From the NCBI RefSeq assembly GCF_004770055.1, contig NZ_RQEP01000018.1, forward strand, positions 558,001-622,000: 64,000 nt of DNA, given 5' to 3'. Made by a program: the position numbers and the translations under genes. This stretch comes from Leptospira semungkisensis (lineage in GTDB: Bacteria > Spirochaetota > Leptospiria > Leptospirales > Leptospiraceae). This document shows, one piece after another, positions 28,726-38,603 of this stretch (the first letter of the stretch is position 1; each line of letters begins with the position of its first letter). The notes under the pieces are model-generated. The model was not told the origin of the DNA. It saw nothing but the letters and a program-made list of their open reading frames with translations, and ran no database searches.

Positions 28726-29898
28726 ATGAAAATTCACGAGTACCAGGCAAAGGAAATCCTGAGACGCCATAACGCCAAAGTTCCTTTCGGCGTAGTAATT
28801 GATAAGAAAGAAGACGGAAACAAAGCCTATGAGGAAGTCATTTCCAAGACTGGCGGTTCCGTAGTTGTTGTTAAGGCCCAGATCCACGCAGGTGGACGCG
28901 GAAAAGGCGGCGGAGTTAAAGTTACCAAAACCAAAGACGACGCAATTGCCGCTATCGACAAAATCCTCGGCATGCAACTCATCACTCCTCAAACAGGAGC
29001 CGAAGGAAAGAAAGTTTTAAAAGTATATTTAGAGCAAGGGATCAATATCGCAAAAGAATACTATATTAGTATCCTTTTGGACCGCGCGATCCGCAAAACT
29101 ATCATCATGGCTTCCACTGAAGGTGGAATGGAAATCGAAGAAGTTGCTGAAACTCATCCTGAAAAGATCCTAAAGATCGCAATCGATCCAGGCATCGGAC
29201 TGCAAGCGAACCAAGCCTCCCAATTGGCTTTTGATCTAGGACTTCCAGCAGAATCCCATAAATCTTTCAAGGCTCTTCTCTCTTCCATCTACAACGCGTA
29301 TATTAAAGAAGATGCATCCTTATTAGAAATCAATCCTCTCATTCTTACCAAAGAAAATGAGATCGTAGCAGGAGACTGCAAGATGGATCTGGATGAGAAC
29401 GCTCTGTATCGTCATCCTGAAAACGCAGCATTCAGAGATATCTCTGAAGAAGATCCTCTCGAAGTCCAAGCGAGCGAATACAATATCAACTACGTCAAGT
29501 TAGACGGTAATATAGGTTGTATGGTAAACGGAGCCGGACTCGCAATGGCCACCATGGACATCGTGAAGTTGGCTGGAGCAGAACCTGCAAACTTCCTAGA
29601 CGTGGGCGGTGGAGCAAACGTAACCACTGTTACCAACGGATTCAAACTGATCTTAGGCGATCCGAACGTAAAAGGAATCTTTATCAATATCTTCGGCGGT
29701 ATCGTTCGTTGTGACCGAGTCGCTCTTGGGATTATCGAAGCAGCTAAAGCAGTAAATATCCATGTTCCGTTAGTCGTTCGTCTGAAAGGAACCAACGCGG
29801 AAGAAGGAAAAAAGATCCTGAACGAATCCGGACTGAACATCATCGGAGAAGATGATCTTCGCACCGCAGCCAAGAAAGTGGCAGAAGCCATTAAGTAA
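28726..29898 (+). CDS. sucC: succinyl-CoA synthetase (ADP-forming) beta subunit
   Basis: 390 aa, standard length. ATP-grasp N-terminal domain with [20 protein letters not shown] and [18 protein letters not shown], then [19 protein letters not shown], and the CoA-ligase C-terminal domain with [10 protein letters not shown] and [12 protein letters not shown]. It forms succinate and ATP (or GTP) from succinyl-CoA in the TCA cycle, together with SucD. sucD follows after 27 bp in the same operon. Confidence 0.98.
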   Translation: MKIHEYQAKEILRRHNAKVPFGVVIDKKEDGNKAYEEVISKTGGSVVVVKAQIHAGGRGKGGGVKVTKTKDDAIAAIDKILGMQLITPQTGAEGKKVLKVYLEQGINIAKEYYISILLDRAIRKTIIMASTEGGMEIEEVAETHPEKILKIAIDPGIGLQANQASQLAFDLGLPAESHKSFKALLSSIYNAYIKEDASLLEINPLILTKENEIVAGDCKMDLDENALYRHPENAAFRDISEEDPLEVQASEYNINYVKLDGNIGCMVNGAGLAMATMDIVKLAGAEPANFLDVGGGANVTTVTNGFKLILGDPNVKGIFINIFGGIVRCDRVALGIIEAAKAVNIHVPLVVRLKGTNAEEGKKILNESGLNIIGEDDLRTAAKKVAEAIK

Positions 29899-29925
29899 GG
29901 AATATAAGGTTAACTTAAAGTAGAT

Positions 29926-30810
29926 ATGGCAGTATTAGTAGATAGCAATACAAAAGTAGTGGTTCAAGGGATTACCGGAAAAGAAGGATCCTTCCACGCT
30001 ACTCAAATGATCGAATACGGAACCAATGTAGTTGGAGGAGTAACTCCAGGCAAAGGCGGACAAAAAGTAGAATTGGCCGGCAAAAATGTTCCTGTATTCA
30101 ATAGCTTAAAAGACGCAATCGTGAAAGAGGGAGCAAATGCTTCCATCATATTCGTTCCGCCTCCATTCGCAGCGGATGCAATCTTAGAAGGTATCTTCAA
30201 CGAGATCCCTCTTGTTGTTTGTATCACAGAAGGAATTCCTACGCACGACATGCTCAAGGTGTACAGCGCACTTCGTAATTCTAAAACAAGATTGGTAGGA
30301 CCGAATTGCCCAGGAGTGATCTCCCCTAAATACAAAGTTAAAATGGGGATCATGCCAGGATTCATTCACCAAGCGGGGAATGTCGGAATCGTATCCCGTT
30401 CTGGAACCCTAACTTATGAATCAGTGGCTCAGTTGACCCAACACGGACTCGGACAATCCACCGTGATCGGGATCGGAGGAGACCCAGTTCCAGGAATGAA
30501 TCATACGGAAGCTGTTCGCCTTCTGAACGAAGACCCTGAGACTACTGGAATCGTAATGATCGGAGAGATCGGCGGAACTTCTGAGGAAGAAGCTGCGGCA
30601 TATATCAAAGCACACGTGAAGAAACCTGTAGTAGGATTCATCGCGGGCCAGACTGCGCCCCCAGGCAAAAGAATGGGACACGCAGGAGCTATCATCAGCG
30701 GGGGAATGGGAACTGCTTCTTCCAAGATGAAAGCTATGCAAGACGCTGGAATTTCGGTTTGCCAATCCATCGCCGAAGTCGGCGAAAAAATGAAGAAGGC
30801 CCTGGGTTAA
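29926..30810 (+). CDS. sucD: succinyl-CoA synthetase alpha subunit
   Basis: 294 aa, standard length. CoA-binding N-terminus [22 protein letters not shown], then [13 protein letters not shown] and the phospho-histidine motif [17 protein letters not shown] near residue 247. It is the catalytic subunit of succinyl-CoA synthetase. It is followed after 30 bp by the TolC-like gene, which might share the transcript. Confidence 0.98.
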   Translation: MAVLVDSNTKVVVQGITGKEGSFHATQMIEYGTNVVGGVTPGKGGQKVELAGKNVPVFNSLKDAIVKEGANASIIFVPPPFAADAILEGIFNEIPLVVCITEGIPTHDMLKVYSALRNSKTRLVGPNCPGVISPKYKVKMGIMPGFIHQAGNVGIVSRSGTLTYESVAQLTQHGLGQSTVIGIGGDPVPGMNHTEAVRLLNEDPETTGIVMIGEIGGTSEEEAAAYIKAHVKKPVVGFIAGQTAPPGKRMGHAGAIISGGMGTASSKMKAMQDAGISVCQSIAEVGEKMKKALG

Positions 30811-30840
30811 AATCAGGGTCTAATCCGAAGGAGGTTCGGT

Positions 30841-32445
30841 ATGAAACAGGAAAAAGGAAAACTTTCAAAAAGCAAAATGGGACGAGAAACTCTCTTCTCG
30901 ATTTTGCTCTGTGCTACCCTCCTCCTCGGTTTTTCGGGTCTATCCGCTCAGGACCAAAGACCAACTGGCGGCGGTAAGATCATGAGACTTACCACAGAAG
31001 AAACCGTAAAAAGAGCCTTAGACAGTAACTTCAAACTCCAGAACCTGAGATACGAGTTGGCAAAATCCGATTCGAACTACCTCAAGTCTGAGTCCCAATA
31101 CTCTTGGAGATTAGTAGCGGACGGAAGCTTTAGACAGAGTATCCTTCCATTCAACCAGAACAACGTCTTCACAGGAACGAAGATCTCCAATGATACGATC
31201 AAGGGTGGTATTGAAAAAACCATCCGAGCTACTGGAACTTATTTCAAATTAGAAGCAGGAAATACCCGCTTCGACTCGAACGCATTCGAGGACAAAAGCA
31301 ATCCTCTTAGCGCAGGATTTGCAGGACTCGCACTTCCTCCGTTATATACAGGATTCATCACTGCGACTATTAGCCAGGATTTACTAAAGAACTCATTCGG
31401 CTATAAGGGAAAAAACCAAGAAAAGATCCTAGACAACCAAGCACAGATGGCAAAGAACCAAGTTTCCTTGCAAATCTCTGAAGCAATCGTTGGATCTCTC
31501 GTGGACTTTTGGGATTATTCCGTAAAACTACAATCCCTGAAGACATATCGTAAACTTCAAGAAAACGTAAAAGACATTCGTAACCTGACCATTCGCAAAC
31601 AAGGTCTTGGTCTTTCAGAAGGGTTCGAGGTCAATCAATGGAACGCACTACTCGCTCAGGCAGATAGCCAATTAGAGACTGCAACAGTCCAGAAAGAAGA
31701 ATCTAAAAGAAAATTGGCTCGTACTCTAAAATTAGAGAGTGATACCGATCTTTCCGAAGAGACCGACCTACTCGAAGAAATTCCAGAGAAGCCGAACTTC
31801 ACTAAGGACTTAGAAGTTGCCTATAAGAAGAGAACGGATTATGTAAATGCAGTCAAAGAGAAGGAGATCGCAGAGCTTCTATTAAAGAACGCTAAGAATG
31901 ATCAGTTGCCTACTCTGACTCTTTCTGGATCCGCTTCTTCCCAAGCACAGACGATCACTACTCCTGAAAAGAACTATACTGATAGCGGCGACGGAGTCAC
32001 TTCCCTCAAATACAAGGACTATAACGGAAAGGTTGCCTTCTCCTATCCTCTCTTCGACAAGGGAGTGTATGCAGGACGAAGAGACTCTGAAGTTACTTTA
32101 AGACAAGCTTCTCTCAAAGAGATAGAATTGAGAAACGAAGTAAGAGACGATCTGAAAGGAAGAATTGATTCCTTAGAAGCCAGCTATAAGATCTATAAGA
32201 ACTCTATCGTTACAGAAAGCGAGACCCAGAACTATTATAATGGGGTGCTTCGCAGTTTCCGCCAAGGAAGAGCAGACGCAGTCGCTGTAAAGAACGCTCT
32301 CGATACTTTAGTGAGAGACCAATTGAGCCTTACCCAAGCAAGAGTGAACTTTAATATCGATCTGATGAGATATTATATCGCTAAGAACACTCTCTTGGAA
32401 AGATTCAACTTGGATGTGGACAAACTTATTCCTACAATTGAATAA
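30841..32445 (+). CDS. TolC-family outer-membrane efflux protein
   Basis: 534 aa. A signal peptide (SILLCATLLLGFSGLSAQ, cleavage near residue 36) is followed by the outer-membrane-efflux-protein layout with two long repeats of coiled-coil helix and strand: EETVKRALDSNFKLQNLRYE, then LASDI-type linker and KEKEIAELLLKNAKNDQLP with SYPLFDKGVYAGR. It would form a trimeric outer-membrane channel for type I secretion or RND export. An AAGGAGG ribosome site precedes the ATG. No membrane-fusion protein is adjacent. The SH3 protein gene follows after 15 bp. Confidence 0.88.
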   Translation: MKQEKGKLSKSKMGRETLFSILLCATLLLGFSGLSAQDQRPTGGGKIMRLTTEETVKRALDSNFKLQNLRYELAKSDSNYLKSESQYSWRLVADGSFRQSILPFNQNNVFTGTKISNDTIKGGIEKTIRATGTYFKLEAGNTRFDSNAFEDKSNPLSAGFAGLALPPLYTGFITATISQDLLKNSFGYKGKNQEKILDNQAQMAKNQVSLQISEAIVGSLVDFWDYSVKLQSLKTYRKLQENVKDIRNLTIRKQGLGLSEGFEVNQWNALLAQADSQLETATVQKEESKRKLARTLKLESDTDLSEETDLLEEIPEKPNFTKDLEVAYKKRTDYVNAVKEKEIAELLLKNAKNDQLPTLTLSGSASSQAQTITTPEKNYTDSGDGVTSLKYKDYNGKVAFSYPLFDKGVYAGRRDSEVTLRQASLKEIELRNEVRDDLKGRIDSLEASYKIYKNSIVTESETQNYYNGVLRSFRQGRADAVAVKNALDTLVRDQLSLTQARVNFNIDLMRYYIAKNTLLERFNLDVDKLIPTIE

Positions 32446-32460
32446 GGACTCTGATTCTCT

Positions 32461-33891
32461 TTGAAGCGCGGCTTTTTCCTATCCATTATCGGATTCGTAT
32501 TCCTGATCGTAATTATTTGGCTTACGATCCGATTCTGGCCCAAGCCTTCCGACACAATTTACGAATATTATAGAAAAGAAAAATGGGAGAAAGTCATCGG
32601 GGCAGTTAAGAAGTTAGATCTTCCGAGTCCTGAAGACTTATTCTACGCGTCTTACTCCTTAGTTCGCCTGAACGCAGACCTAATCTCCAAAGAACCTGAA
32701 GATAGAGTTCGAATCGTAAATAGATTCAAAAAAGATTATGGAATCTCCTCAGGCAAGTCCACGGAATCCAGCGGAGAATTTCCGGTATTCGAAGATCCTT
32801 TTCTGACTCAACTGAGAGCCGGAGGATACTGGAGACAGAAAGCAGTTCTTTCTCGTTTAGATATCGCCGGAGAGTGGGAAGACGATATCGCATTCCTCAA
32901 AGACTTAAAGGAACTCATTCGAGTCAACCCGATCACATTAGGTTCTTCTTATTCAACCGTTCTTAGAAAGATCTTAAAAAGAGAAACCAAGCTGTCCGAA
33001 TCAGAAAGAGATCGTCTCTCTGAATTATTAGGATTTCTTTCCACAAGAGAAGATTCTCCCTTCTTAGCTTCCCGCTTCAAGAATACCGGAGAAAATACCA
33101 ATCTTAGATCCGGGCCAGGTACTGAAAATCCAGGCAAGGCCAGATTAAAAAAAGGAATCTTACTGTACGCTGTGGACAAGGACCCTCGTTCCGAAACAGT
33201 CCAAGGCAGAAAAGGAAATTGGGTCCAAGTATATATTCCGGAATTGCAGATATCAGGTTGGATCTTCTCTCATTTCTTGGAAGAAGATCCATTCTCTTCT
33301 TCTAAAGCGGAACAGATGCTTACGGAATTTTCTCAATCAGAAAGAAGCCAAGCCTGGGACTTTGCATTTTGGACAGAAGACAAGATCCCTCCTGGCTTTC
33401 ACGGGGAGTATAGTCCTACGGAGAAGCTTGCCCTAGACGGTGATTACGGAATCGTTTTATATCGTTCCAAGAATGGAAAATACAAAGAGCTTTGTAGGAT
33501 CGTAGAAGAACCTTTTCGATCTCTGGAGTTTGTCGCAACGAGTCTAAGTGGTGAGGAGACTGTCCCGATCTTTAAGCTATATTCGGGTCGTCCAGGCGAT
33601 TGGAAGCCTGCTTACCAAATCGATCTTGACAGAGAAAGCGTCTCCATCAATAGGAACAAGTATATCACAGGTATCTCTTCTGCAAAGGGAAGATACCTGT
33701 TAGGGATCAATTCCTCCGTAGGAGCTCCTACCGCTTCCTTGATGGTGGGGGAAAAGACCGTATTGCAAGGGATCCAACCAGAGGCAGAATTCACTTCAGA
33801 AGAAGGTGTTCTCTTTAAACTTTGTCTCTTGCAGCCGGACAAGAAGTCCGACTCGAACGCGGCGGCGTTTCGATTTAAGTTTTTATTCTGA
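32461..33891 (+). CDS. membrane-anchored SH3-domain protein
   Basis: 476 aa starting at TTG 32461. One N-terminal helix (FFLSIIGFVFLIVIIWLTIRF) probably anchors it with the rest outside. A bacterial SH3 domain is visible at about 215-285: NTNLRSGPGTENPG, then GNWVQVYIPELQISGWIFSH. SH3b domains bind cell-wall peptides or proteins. Flanking regions are of unknown fold. It lies 15 bp after the TolC-like gene and 26 bp before the FmdB gene, so it is likely in one transcript. Confidence 0.72.
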   Translation: MKRGFFLSIIGFVFLIVIIWLTIRFWPKPSDTIYEYYRKEKWEKVIGAVKKLDLPSPEDLFYASYSLVRLNADLISKEPEDRVRIVNRFKKDYGISSGKSTESSGEFPVFEDPFLTQLRAGGYWRQKAVLSRLDIAGEWEDDIAFLKDLKELIRVNPITLGSSYSTVLRKILKRETKLSESERDRLSELLGFLSTREDSPFLASRFKNTGENTNLRSGPGTENPGKARLKKGILLYAVDKDPRSETVQGRKGNWVQVYIPELQISGWIFSHFLEEDPFSSSKAEQMLTEFSQSERSQAWDFAFWTEDKIPPGFHGEYSPTEKLALDGDYGIVLYRSKNGKYKELCRIVEEPFRSLEFVATSLSGEETVPIFKLYSGRPGDWKPAYQIDLDRESVSINRNKYITGISSAKGRYLLGINSSVGAPTASLMVGEKTVLQGIQPEAEFTSEEGVLFKLCLLQPDKKSDSNAAAFRFKFLF

Positions 33892-33917
33892 TCTTTAGGA
33901 TCAAGTGAGGAAAATCA

Positions 33918-34160
33918 GTGCCGACTTACGATTACAGATGCAAGTCTTGCGGACAGACTTTCGAATATTTCCAGTCCATGAAGGATGATCCGATCACAAC
34001 CTGCATTCTCTGCGGAAAAAGCGGAGAGGTAGACCGTTTGATTTCTAACGGAGGAGGAATCATCTTCAAAGGTTCCGGATTCTATGTGACCGATAATAAA
34101 TCTTCCTCTTCTAAAAATTCCGAATCCTCTTCCGGTTCTTCCGGAAACTCTTCCAACTAA
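33918..34160 (+). CDS. FmdB-type zinc-ribbon protein
   Basis: 80 aa starting at GTG 33918. MPTYDYRCKSCGQTFEYFQS and TTCILCGKSGEVDRL give the two CxxC knuckles of the FmdB/CxxC_CxxC_SSSS regulatory-protein family. The tail after residue 62 is almost all Ser, Asn, Lys and Gly. Possibly a regulator or ribosome-associated factor; the family is uncharacterised. It is tightly placed before lpxI (2 bp). Confidence 0.85.
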   Translation: MPTYDYRCKSCGQTFEYFQSMKDDPITTCILCGKSGEVDRLISNGGGIIFKGSGFYVTDNKSSSSKNSESSSGSSGNSSN

Positions 34161-34162
34161 GT

Positions 34163-35017
34163 TTGGGCCGCTTAGGGATACTGGCGGGAGGAGGAAACCT
34201 TCCCCAGATCGGAATGAGAGAAGCTATCGCTGCGGGCGAAGATCCGATCTTTCTTTCCATAGCCGAATCCGATTTCAAACCGGGGGATTACCCAGACCGA
34301 GTCGTGCCTATTCGCATCGCAAAGATAGGCGGCCTTTTGAAGGCTTGTAAGACGAATAAGATAGATCGTCTTCTTCTATTAGGAAAAGTTAAAAAAGAGA
34401 TCATATTCAAGAGCTTAAACTTCGATCTAAAGGCGATCGCACTTCTTGCCCGAATGGTGAATCGGCATGACTATTCTATTTTCAAGACAGTGGCAGAAGA
34501 TTTTGAGAAAGAAGGCATCAATATCATTTCCCAAAAAACTTATCTAAAATCGCTTCTACTTCCCGAGGGACGTTATACTAAAAAGTCCTTAGATAAGAAG
34601 CAATTGGGGGATGTCGAATTCGGAATGGAATACGCGGAGAAGATCGCCCACCTGGATATAGGACAGGCAGTCGTAGTCGTAGACAAATCCGTCTTAGCGG
34701 TAGAAGCGGTAGAAGGAACCGATCAGGCCATTCGAAGAGGTGGGCAATTCGCCAAGAAGAGAAAAGCGGTCGTATGCAAGAGCTCCAAACCCAGTCAGGA
34801 CGATAGATTCGATCTTCCTACAGTTGGTGCTGACACACTAAAAACAATGAGCGAAAGCAACTGCGATATTCTCGCTCTCCGAGAAGGAGAGACCATTGTG
34901 GTCAATCCTGCGGAATTTATTAGCCTTGCAGAAAAATTGAAAATCCATATCTTGAGCATCGGCCGTGGCAACGTCTCGAAAATCAATTCTTCCCAAAAAA
35001 AGCTTCGCAAAGACTAA
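34163..35017 (+). CDS. lpxI: UDP-2,3-diacylglucosamine pyrophosphatase LpxI
   Basis: 284 aa, starting at TTG 34163 just after the FmdB stop. The pattern is that of LpxI (former DUF1009): LGILAGGGNLPQIGMREA, RIAKIGGLLKACK, LLGKVKK, then VVDKSVLAVEAVEGTDQAIRRG and the C-terminal DLPTVGADTLKTM. It cleaves UDP-2,3-diacylglucosamine to lipid X in lipid A synthesis, replacing LpxH. Its end overlaps the start of the lpxB frame, consistent with the next pathway step. Confidence 0.93.
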   Translation: MGRLGILAGGGNLPQIGMREAIAAGEDPIFLSIAESDFKPGDYPDRVVPIRIAKIGGLLKACKTNKIDRLLLLGKVKKEIIFKSLNFDLKAIALLARMVNRHDYSIFKTVAEDFEKEGINIISQKTYLKSLLLPEGRYTKKSLDKKQLGDVEFGMEYAEKIAHLDIGQAVVVVDKSVLAVEAVEGTDQAIRRGGQFAKKRKAVVCKSSKPSQDDRFDLPTVGADTLKTMSESNCDILALREGETIVVNPAEFISLAEKLKIHILSIGRGNVSKINSSQKKLRKD

Positions 35018-36242
35018 GAAGCCTTCCGAGAAACAAAGGATCCCAGATCCTTCTGTGTCCTCTTCTCCTGTTTTTCTCATGTTGGCAGGAGAACATTCCG
35101 GAGATCTACTCGGTGCCGAATTATTAAAAGAATTAAAAAAACATGATCCTGATTTCGGATTCTTCGGAATAGGCGGCCCGAGAATGCTCGAAGAGGGATT
35201 CGAATCCATAGAGAATATGGAAGAACTCTCCGTAATCGGGTTCACTGCAGTTCTATTCAAATACAAATTTCTAAAAGCACTTATGGAAAGACTGGTCGAA
35301 GAAGCGATCGCTCGCTCCTGCACTCATGCCATACTGATCGATTATCCTGGTTTTAATTTAAGATTGGCCGCAAGGCTAAAGGCGTTGGGGATCAAAGTGA
35401 TCTTCTACGTTTCTCCTCAGCTTTGGGCATGGAATTTTAGCCGAATCCATAAGATCAAAGAATGCGTGGACTTAATGCTCGTCCTATTTCCTTTCGAAAA
35501 GAAGTTATACGACGATTATGGGATAAGATCCGTTTTTGTAGGACATCCTATTGCCCAGCGTATTAAGGAAAAATTAAGAAAGGAACATCCGATTCAATTG
35601 GAAGAAAAGCCTGGGAATTGGCAGACGATCACGCTCATGCCAGGTTCTCGCTCCGGTGAGATCCATAGAACCTTGGACACTCTATTAGAAGCTGCGGCAT
35701 TGATCCACCAAGAGATGGAAGCAGAGAAGAAGCATGTTCGCTTTCTTATTCCGAATATCAACGTTAAAGAAGAAGAATTTATTCAATCCAAGATCCAGGC
35801 AATCCAAGCTCTTCACTCAGAAATCCATATAGAATATCTATTCGATCGTTCTCTCAGAGCGATAGAGATCTCAGACTTAGTGCTTGTGACTTCCGGAACT
35901 GCGACCTTAGAAGTGGTTTATTTCGAAAAACCAATGGTGATTCTCTACAAGGTGAGCATGCTCACGTACTTCATCTCTGCCCTACTTATCAGAACTCCTT
36001 TCATCGGTCTTGTGAATATACTGAGCGGAAGGGAAACAGTTAAAGAACTCATCCAAGCGGAATGCACTCCAGAAGAAGCAAAGGAAGAATCTCTGGCCAT
36101 TTTGAAGAGCAAGAAATATAGAAACCAGATGATAGACGAGATCAAACTCGTAAAAGAATCCTTGGGAGAAGAACACAGTTCCAGAAATGCTTCCAAGGCA
36201 ATCCTACATTTCCTAAAAGAAAAGCCAGCGCAAGTCGATTGA
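34965..36242 (+). CDS. lpxB: lipid-A-disaccharide synthase
   Basis: 425 aa from GTG 34965, overlapping lpxI by 53 bp in a different frame. The core fits LpxB: FLMLAGEHSGDLLGAELLKEL, the IDYPGFNLRLAARLKALG and FYVSPQLWAWNF motifs, VGHPI, LMPGSRSGEI and VTSGTATLEVVYF. A later GTG at 35055 would remove 30 poorly conserved basic residues; the true start is uncertain. It condenses UDP-diacylglucosamine with lipid X in lipid A assembly at the membrane. Its stop abuts the stop of the opposite-strand gene with no gap. Confidence 0.93.
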   Translation: MATSRKSILPKKSFAKTKKPSEKQRIPDPSVSSSPVFLMLAGEHSGDLLGAELLKELKKHDPDFGFFGIGGPRMLEEGFESIENMEELSVIGFTAVLFKYKFLKALMERLVEEAIARSCTHAILIDYPGFNLRLAARLKALGIKVIFYVSPQLWAWNFSRIHKIKECVDLMLVLFPFEKKLYDDYGIRSVFVGHPIAQRIKEKLRKEHPIQLEEKPGNWQTITLMPGSRSGEIHRTLDTLLEAAALIHQEMEAEKKHVRFLIPNINVKEEEFIQSKIQAIQALHSEIHIEYLFDRSLRAIEISDLVLVTSGTATLEVVYFEKPMVILYKVSMLTYFISALLIRTPFIGLVNILSGRETVKELIQAECTPEEAKEESLAILKSKKYRNQMIDEIKLVKESLGEEHSSRNASKAILHFLKEKPAQVD

Positions 36243-38603
36243 TTATTCTTTAAAGCAGCCTTTATTCGTTTCTTTAAAACGAAGATAGAAAGCAGAAGTT
36301 GCCAAAGGCTGATTAGATTCAGAAGAAGCCGAGTATACGGTTCCATTCACAGAATACTTAGGCGAATCTGATTCGATATACACATTCGCAGTCGCATTCA
36401 CATTTCCGGATTTCCAATAAACGTTTCTGAGAGGAGGAGTCCCAGGATTCCAATAATCGAATCCCATCTCGAAGTTGGGATGTAAAGGAACTGGGAATTC
36501 ACCTTTTCCTTTCCAAGCAGTATTCGACAGTTTTACTTTTTCTATGGTGACATACATTCTATCATGCATGTCTAAGAAATTATTCCCGTTGAATCGAATG
36601 GTAGCATCTGTATCCAAAGTTTGAGGAATCAGATCACCACCGCAGAAGGAAAATGTAGGAACTCCCCAAGGTAGATTCACGGTTTCAAAATCTATATTGA
36701 AGTATGGATTGTCAGATCCGTACGTAAAATACGAGATCAACTTCCCTTCTCCTGGACCGGAAAGTTTTCCTTCCAAGCGAGATTGAGAAGCCGCAAATTT
36801 CAAATTAGCTTCCAACTGACCCATGCTAGGCAGGTCCTTTTCCCATTTTACTTCTTTAGAAGAAAGCTTGATCATTCCGGAAGGATACTCCATAAAATAT
36901 TTGTAAACTGGAGTTCTTATAAATTTGATCTCGGGGATAAGCTTCTCCATTCGAGTATGAATGTCTTCTCTTACGATTTGTCGTATAGAACGGTACAAGG
37001 GAAGATAATTAGAAATCAGGATCGAATCTGTATTCAGATCTAAGTTATACTCTCCTTGCAGAGGAAAATAAGCGCTACCATCTCCCTTAAATCCCTTTCT
37101 ATATCCAGTCTTTCCTTTTAAGATTGCAGACCAAGGCAAACCGAATTGCTTTCCTTGCATAGAAGCTTCTAAAACTCCGGCTTGATTCCAAGTCAGTTCA
37201 GCCTTACGGATCTCGAAATCCAAATATGGATCCTTCCAGCGAAAGTCTTCTAAGGAAACCTTAGCTTCCGACTTCAACCAATCTCCGTAATTTCCCGTCT
37301 CGCTCCCCTTCCAGATCAATTCCAAGGAGCCTCCGAATTTATCCAGATCCGAAGAAACAGGCAAATAATTCCTGGTATCATCCAAGTCTTGGATAGAAAG
37401 AGAGAGATCCCAAGTCTTCAGTCCTTTCTCATTCTTTGTTTTTACAAGAGTAAGCTTATCTTCTCCCACGGAAATCTTATGATCCTCATGAGAAGAATTC
37501 ACTTGAGAAGAACGAGTCCACTCATGATCCAAGTCCACATCCTTCCATTCCCAAGCTTCTTCCTTTAAAGGAAGTTCTTGCAAGACGATCCCACTCACTC
37601 CTGAGAATTCCGTTTTACCTTTTACAGTTAGATTTGTTCCATCTGATTCTAAACTTGCCTGGCCGGAGATCTTTCCTGTCCTCGGATAAAACGGAGAGAA
37701 TTCGGAATACAATCCTCCTGCCGCCTCCGCTTTCGCATTCTTGAATAGAATGTCGAGGCTCATGTTCTTGCTTCCTATATCTGTAACGAATCTTCCCTTT
37801 ACGTACCTGAATCCTGGAATAGGAAGAAGAGAATCGGAAATCTGCACATTGATCTTAGTGCCTTCCTTGCGAATATCGAAATCGATTCCTTTTACGTTTT
37901 CTAAAAGCACCTTCCCGCCCTTATAAACGGTTACAGTAGTATCTTCTAAACGTATCTCAGGAATATTGATCTTATGGATATAAGATAGGATTTCGCCGGA
38001 AATCTTATCTTCCATATCAATACTCAATTGCGCATTACGCACACGAATCGCTTTGACAGAAGGTTGTCCCTTCCAAAGTCCTCTAAGAAGCAACTCGATC
38101 TTATTTGCTTTGAAGATCATTCTTTGAGAGGCAAAGTCCTCATCGCTGGAAATCTTTAGGTCTTCGATAAATACGTGGTTCGGGAATTCGTATTCGACCA
38201 CTCCCAGAGTCACCGCGCGATCCAACTCCTCATTGATGAATCCTCGGGTTAATTCCTTCACTCCTCTTAGGTCTAAGATCCTACGAACGAAGTACCATTC
38301 GGCGGATTCTTTGGCTGCCGCAAGAAGAAGCAGAAGCACGATCGCAGCAATTGAGATTTTTCTAAAGGAAGGTTTCTCTGTGACCGCTTGGATACGAAGA
38401 AACCAATAGGAAACGAAATGATAAATGCGAGAAGGGACCGGAATTTCGAAGGAAAACCGGTCCGTTTTGATAATCGGATTCTTAGGAATGGGAAAGGAAA
38501 AACGAATTAACGTTGGAGAACCTGGTTGATCTTCTCCGAGGTTTCCTTCAGTACCAGACTTTCCGGAAACTTCTGTAATCCTTCTTCCAGAACCAGCTGA
38601 CAT
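36243..38603 (-). CDS. AsmA-like envelope protein
   Basis: 786 aa. One hydrophobic helix at about 83-97 (ISIAAIVLLLLLAAA) follows a cytoplasmic N-terminus, then a long beta-rich region of AsmA/TamB-like type with repeated strand patterns (VRNAQLSIDMEDKI, LEDTTVTVYKGGKVLLENVKG). Proteins of this group bridge the periplasm and move or shape lipids. The start is forced upstream: no ATG, GTG or TTG occurs in the frame between 38603 and the membrane helix, so the ATG at 38603, with AAGGA before it, lies 97 bp inside the preceding gene. Confidence 0.7.
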   Translation of the reverse strand: MSAGSGRRITEVSGKSGTEGNLGEDQPGSPTLIRFSFPIPKNPIIKTDRFSFEIPVPSRIYHFVSYWFLRIQAVTEKPSFRKISIAAIVLLLLLAAAKESAEWYFVRRILDLRGVKELTRGFINEELDRAVTLGVVEYEFPNHVFIEDLKISSDEDFASQRMIFKANKIELLLRGLWKGQPSVKAIRVRNAQLSIDMEDKISGEILSYIHKINIPEIRLEDTTVTVYKGGKVLLENVKGIDFDIRKEGTKINVQISDSLLPIPGFRYVKGRFVTDIGSKNMSLDILFKNAKAEAAGGLYSEFSPFYPRTGKISGQASLESDGTNLTVKGKTEFSGVSGIVLQELPLKEEAWEWKDVDLDHEWTRSSQVNSSHEDHKISVGEDKLTLVKTKNEKGLKTWDLSLSIQDLDDTRNYLPVSSDLDKFGGSLELIWKGSETGNYGDWLKSEAKVSLEDFRWKDPYLDFEIRKAELTWNQAGVLEASMQGKQFGLPWSAILKGKTGYRKGFKGDGSAYFPLQGEYNLDLNTDSILISNYLPLYRSIRQIVREDIHTRMEKLIPEIKFIRTPVYKYFMEYPSGMIKLSSKEVKWEKDLPSMGQLEANLKFAASQSRLEGKLSGPGEGKLISYFTYGSDNPYFNIDFETVNLPWGVPTFSFCGGDLIPQTLDTDATIRFNGNNFLDMHDRMYVTIEKVKLSNTAWKGKGEFPVPLHPNFEMGFDYWNPGTPPLRNVYWKSGNVNATANVYIESDSPKYSVNGTVYSASSESNQPLATSAFYLRFKETNKGCFKE

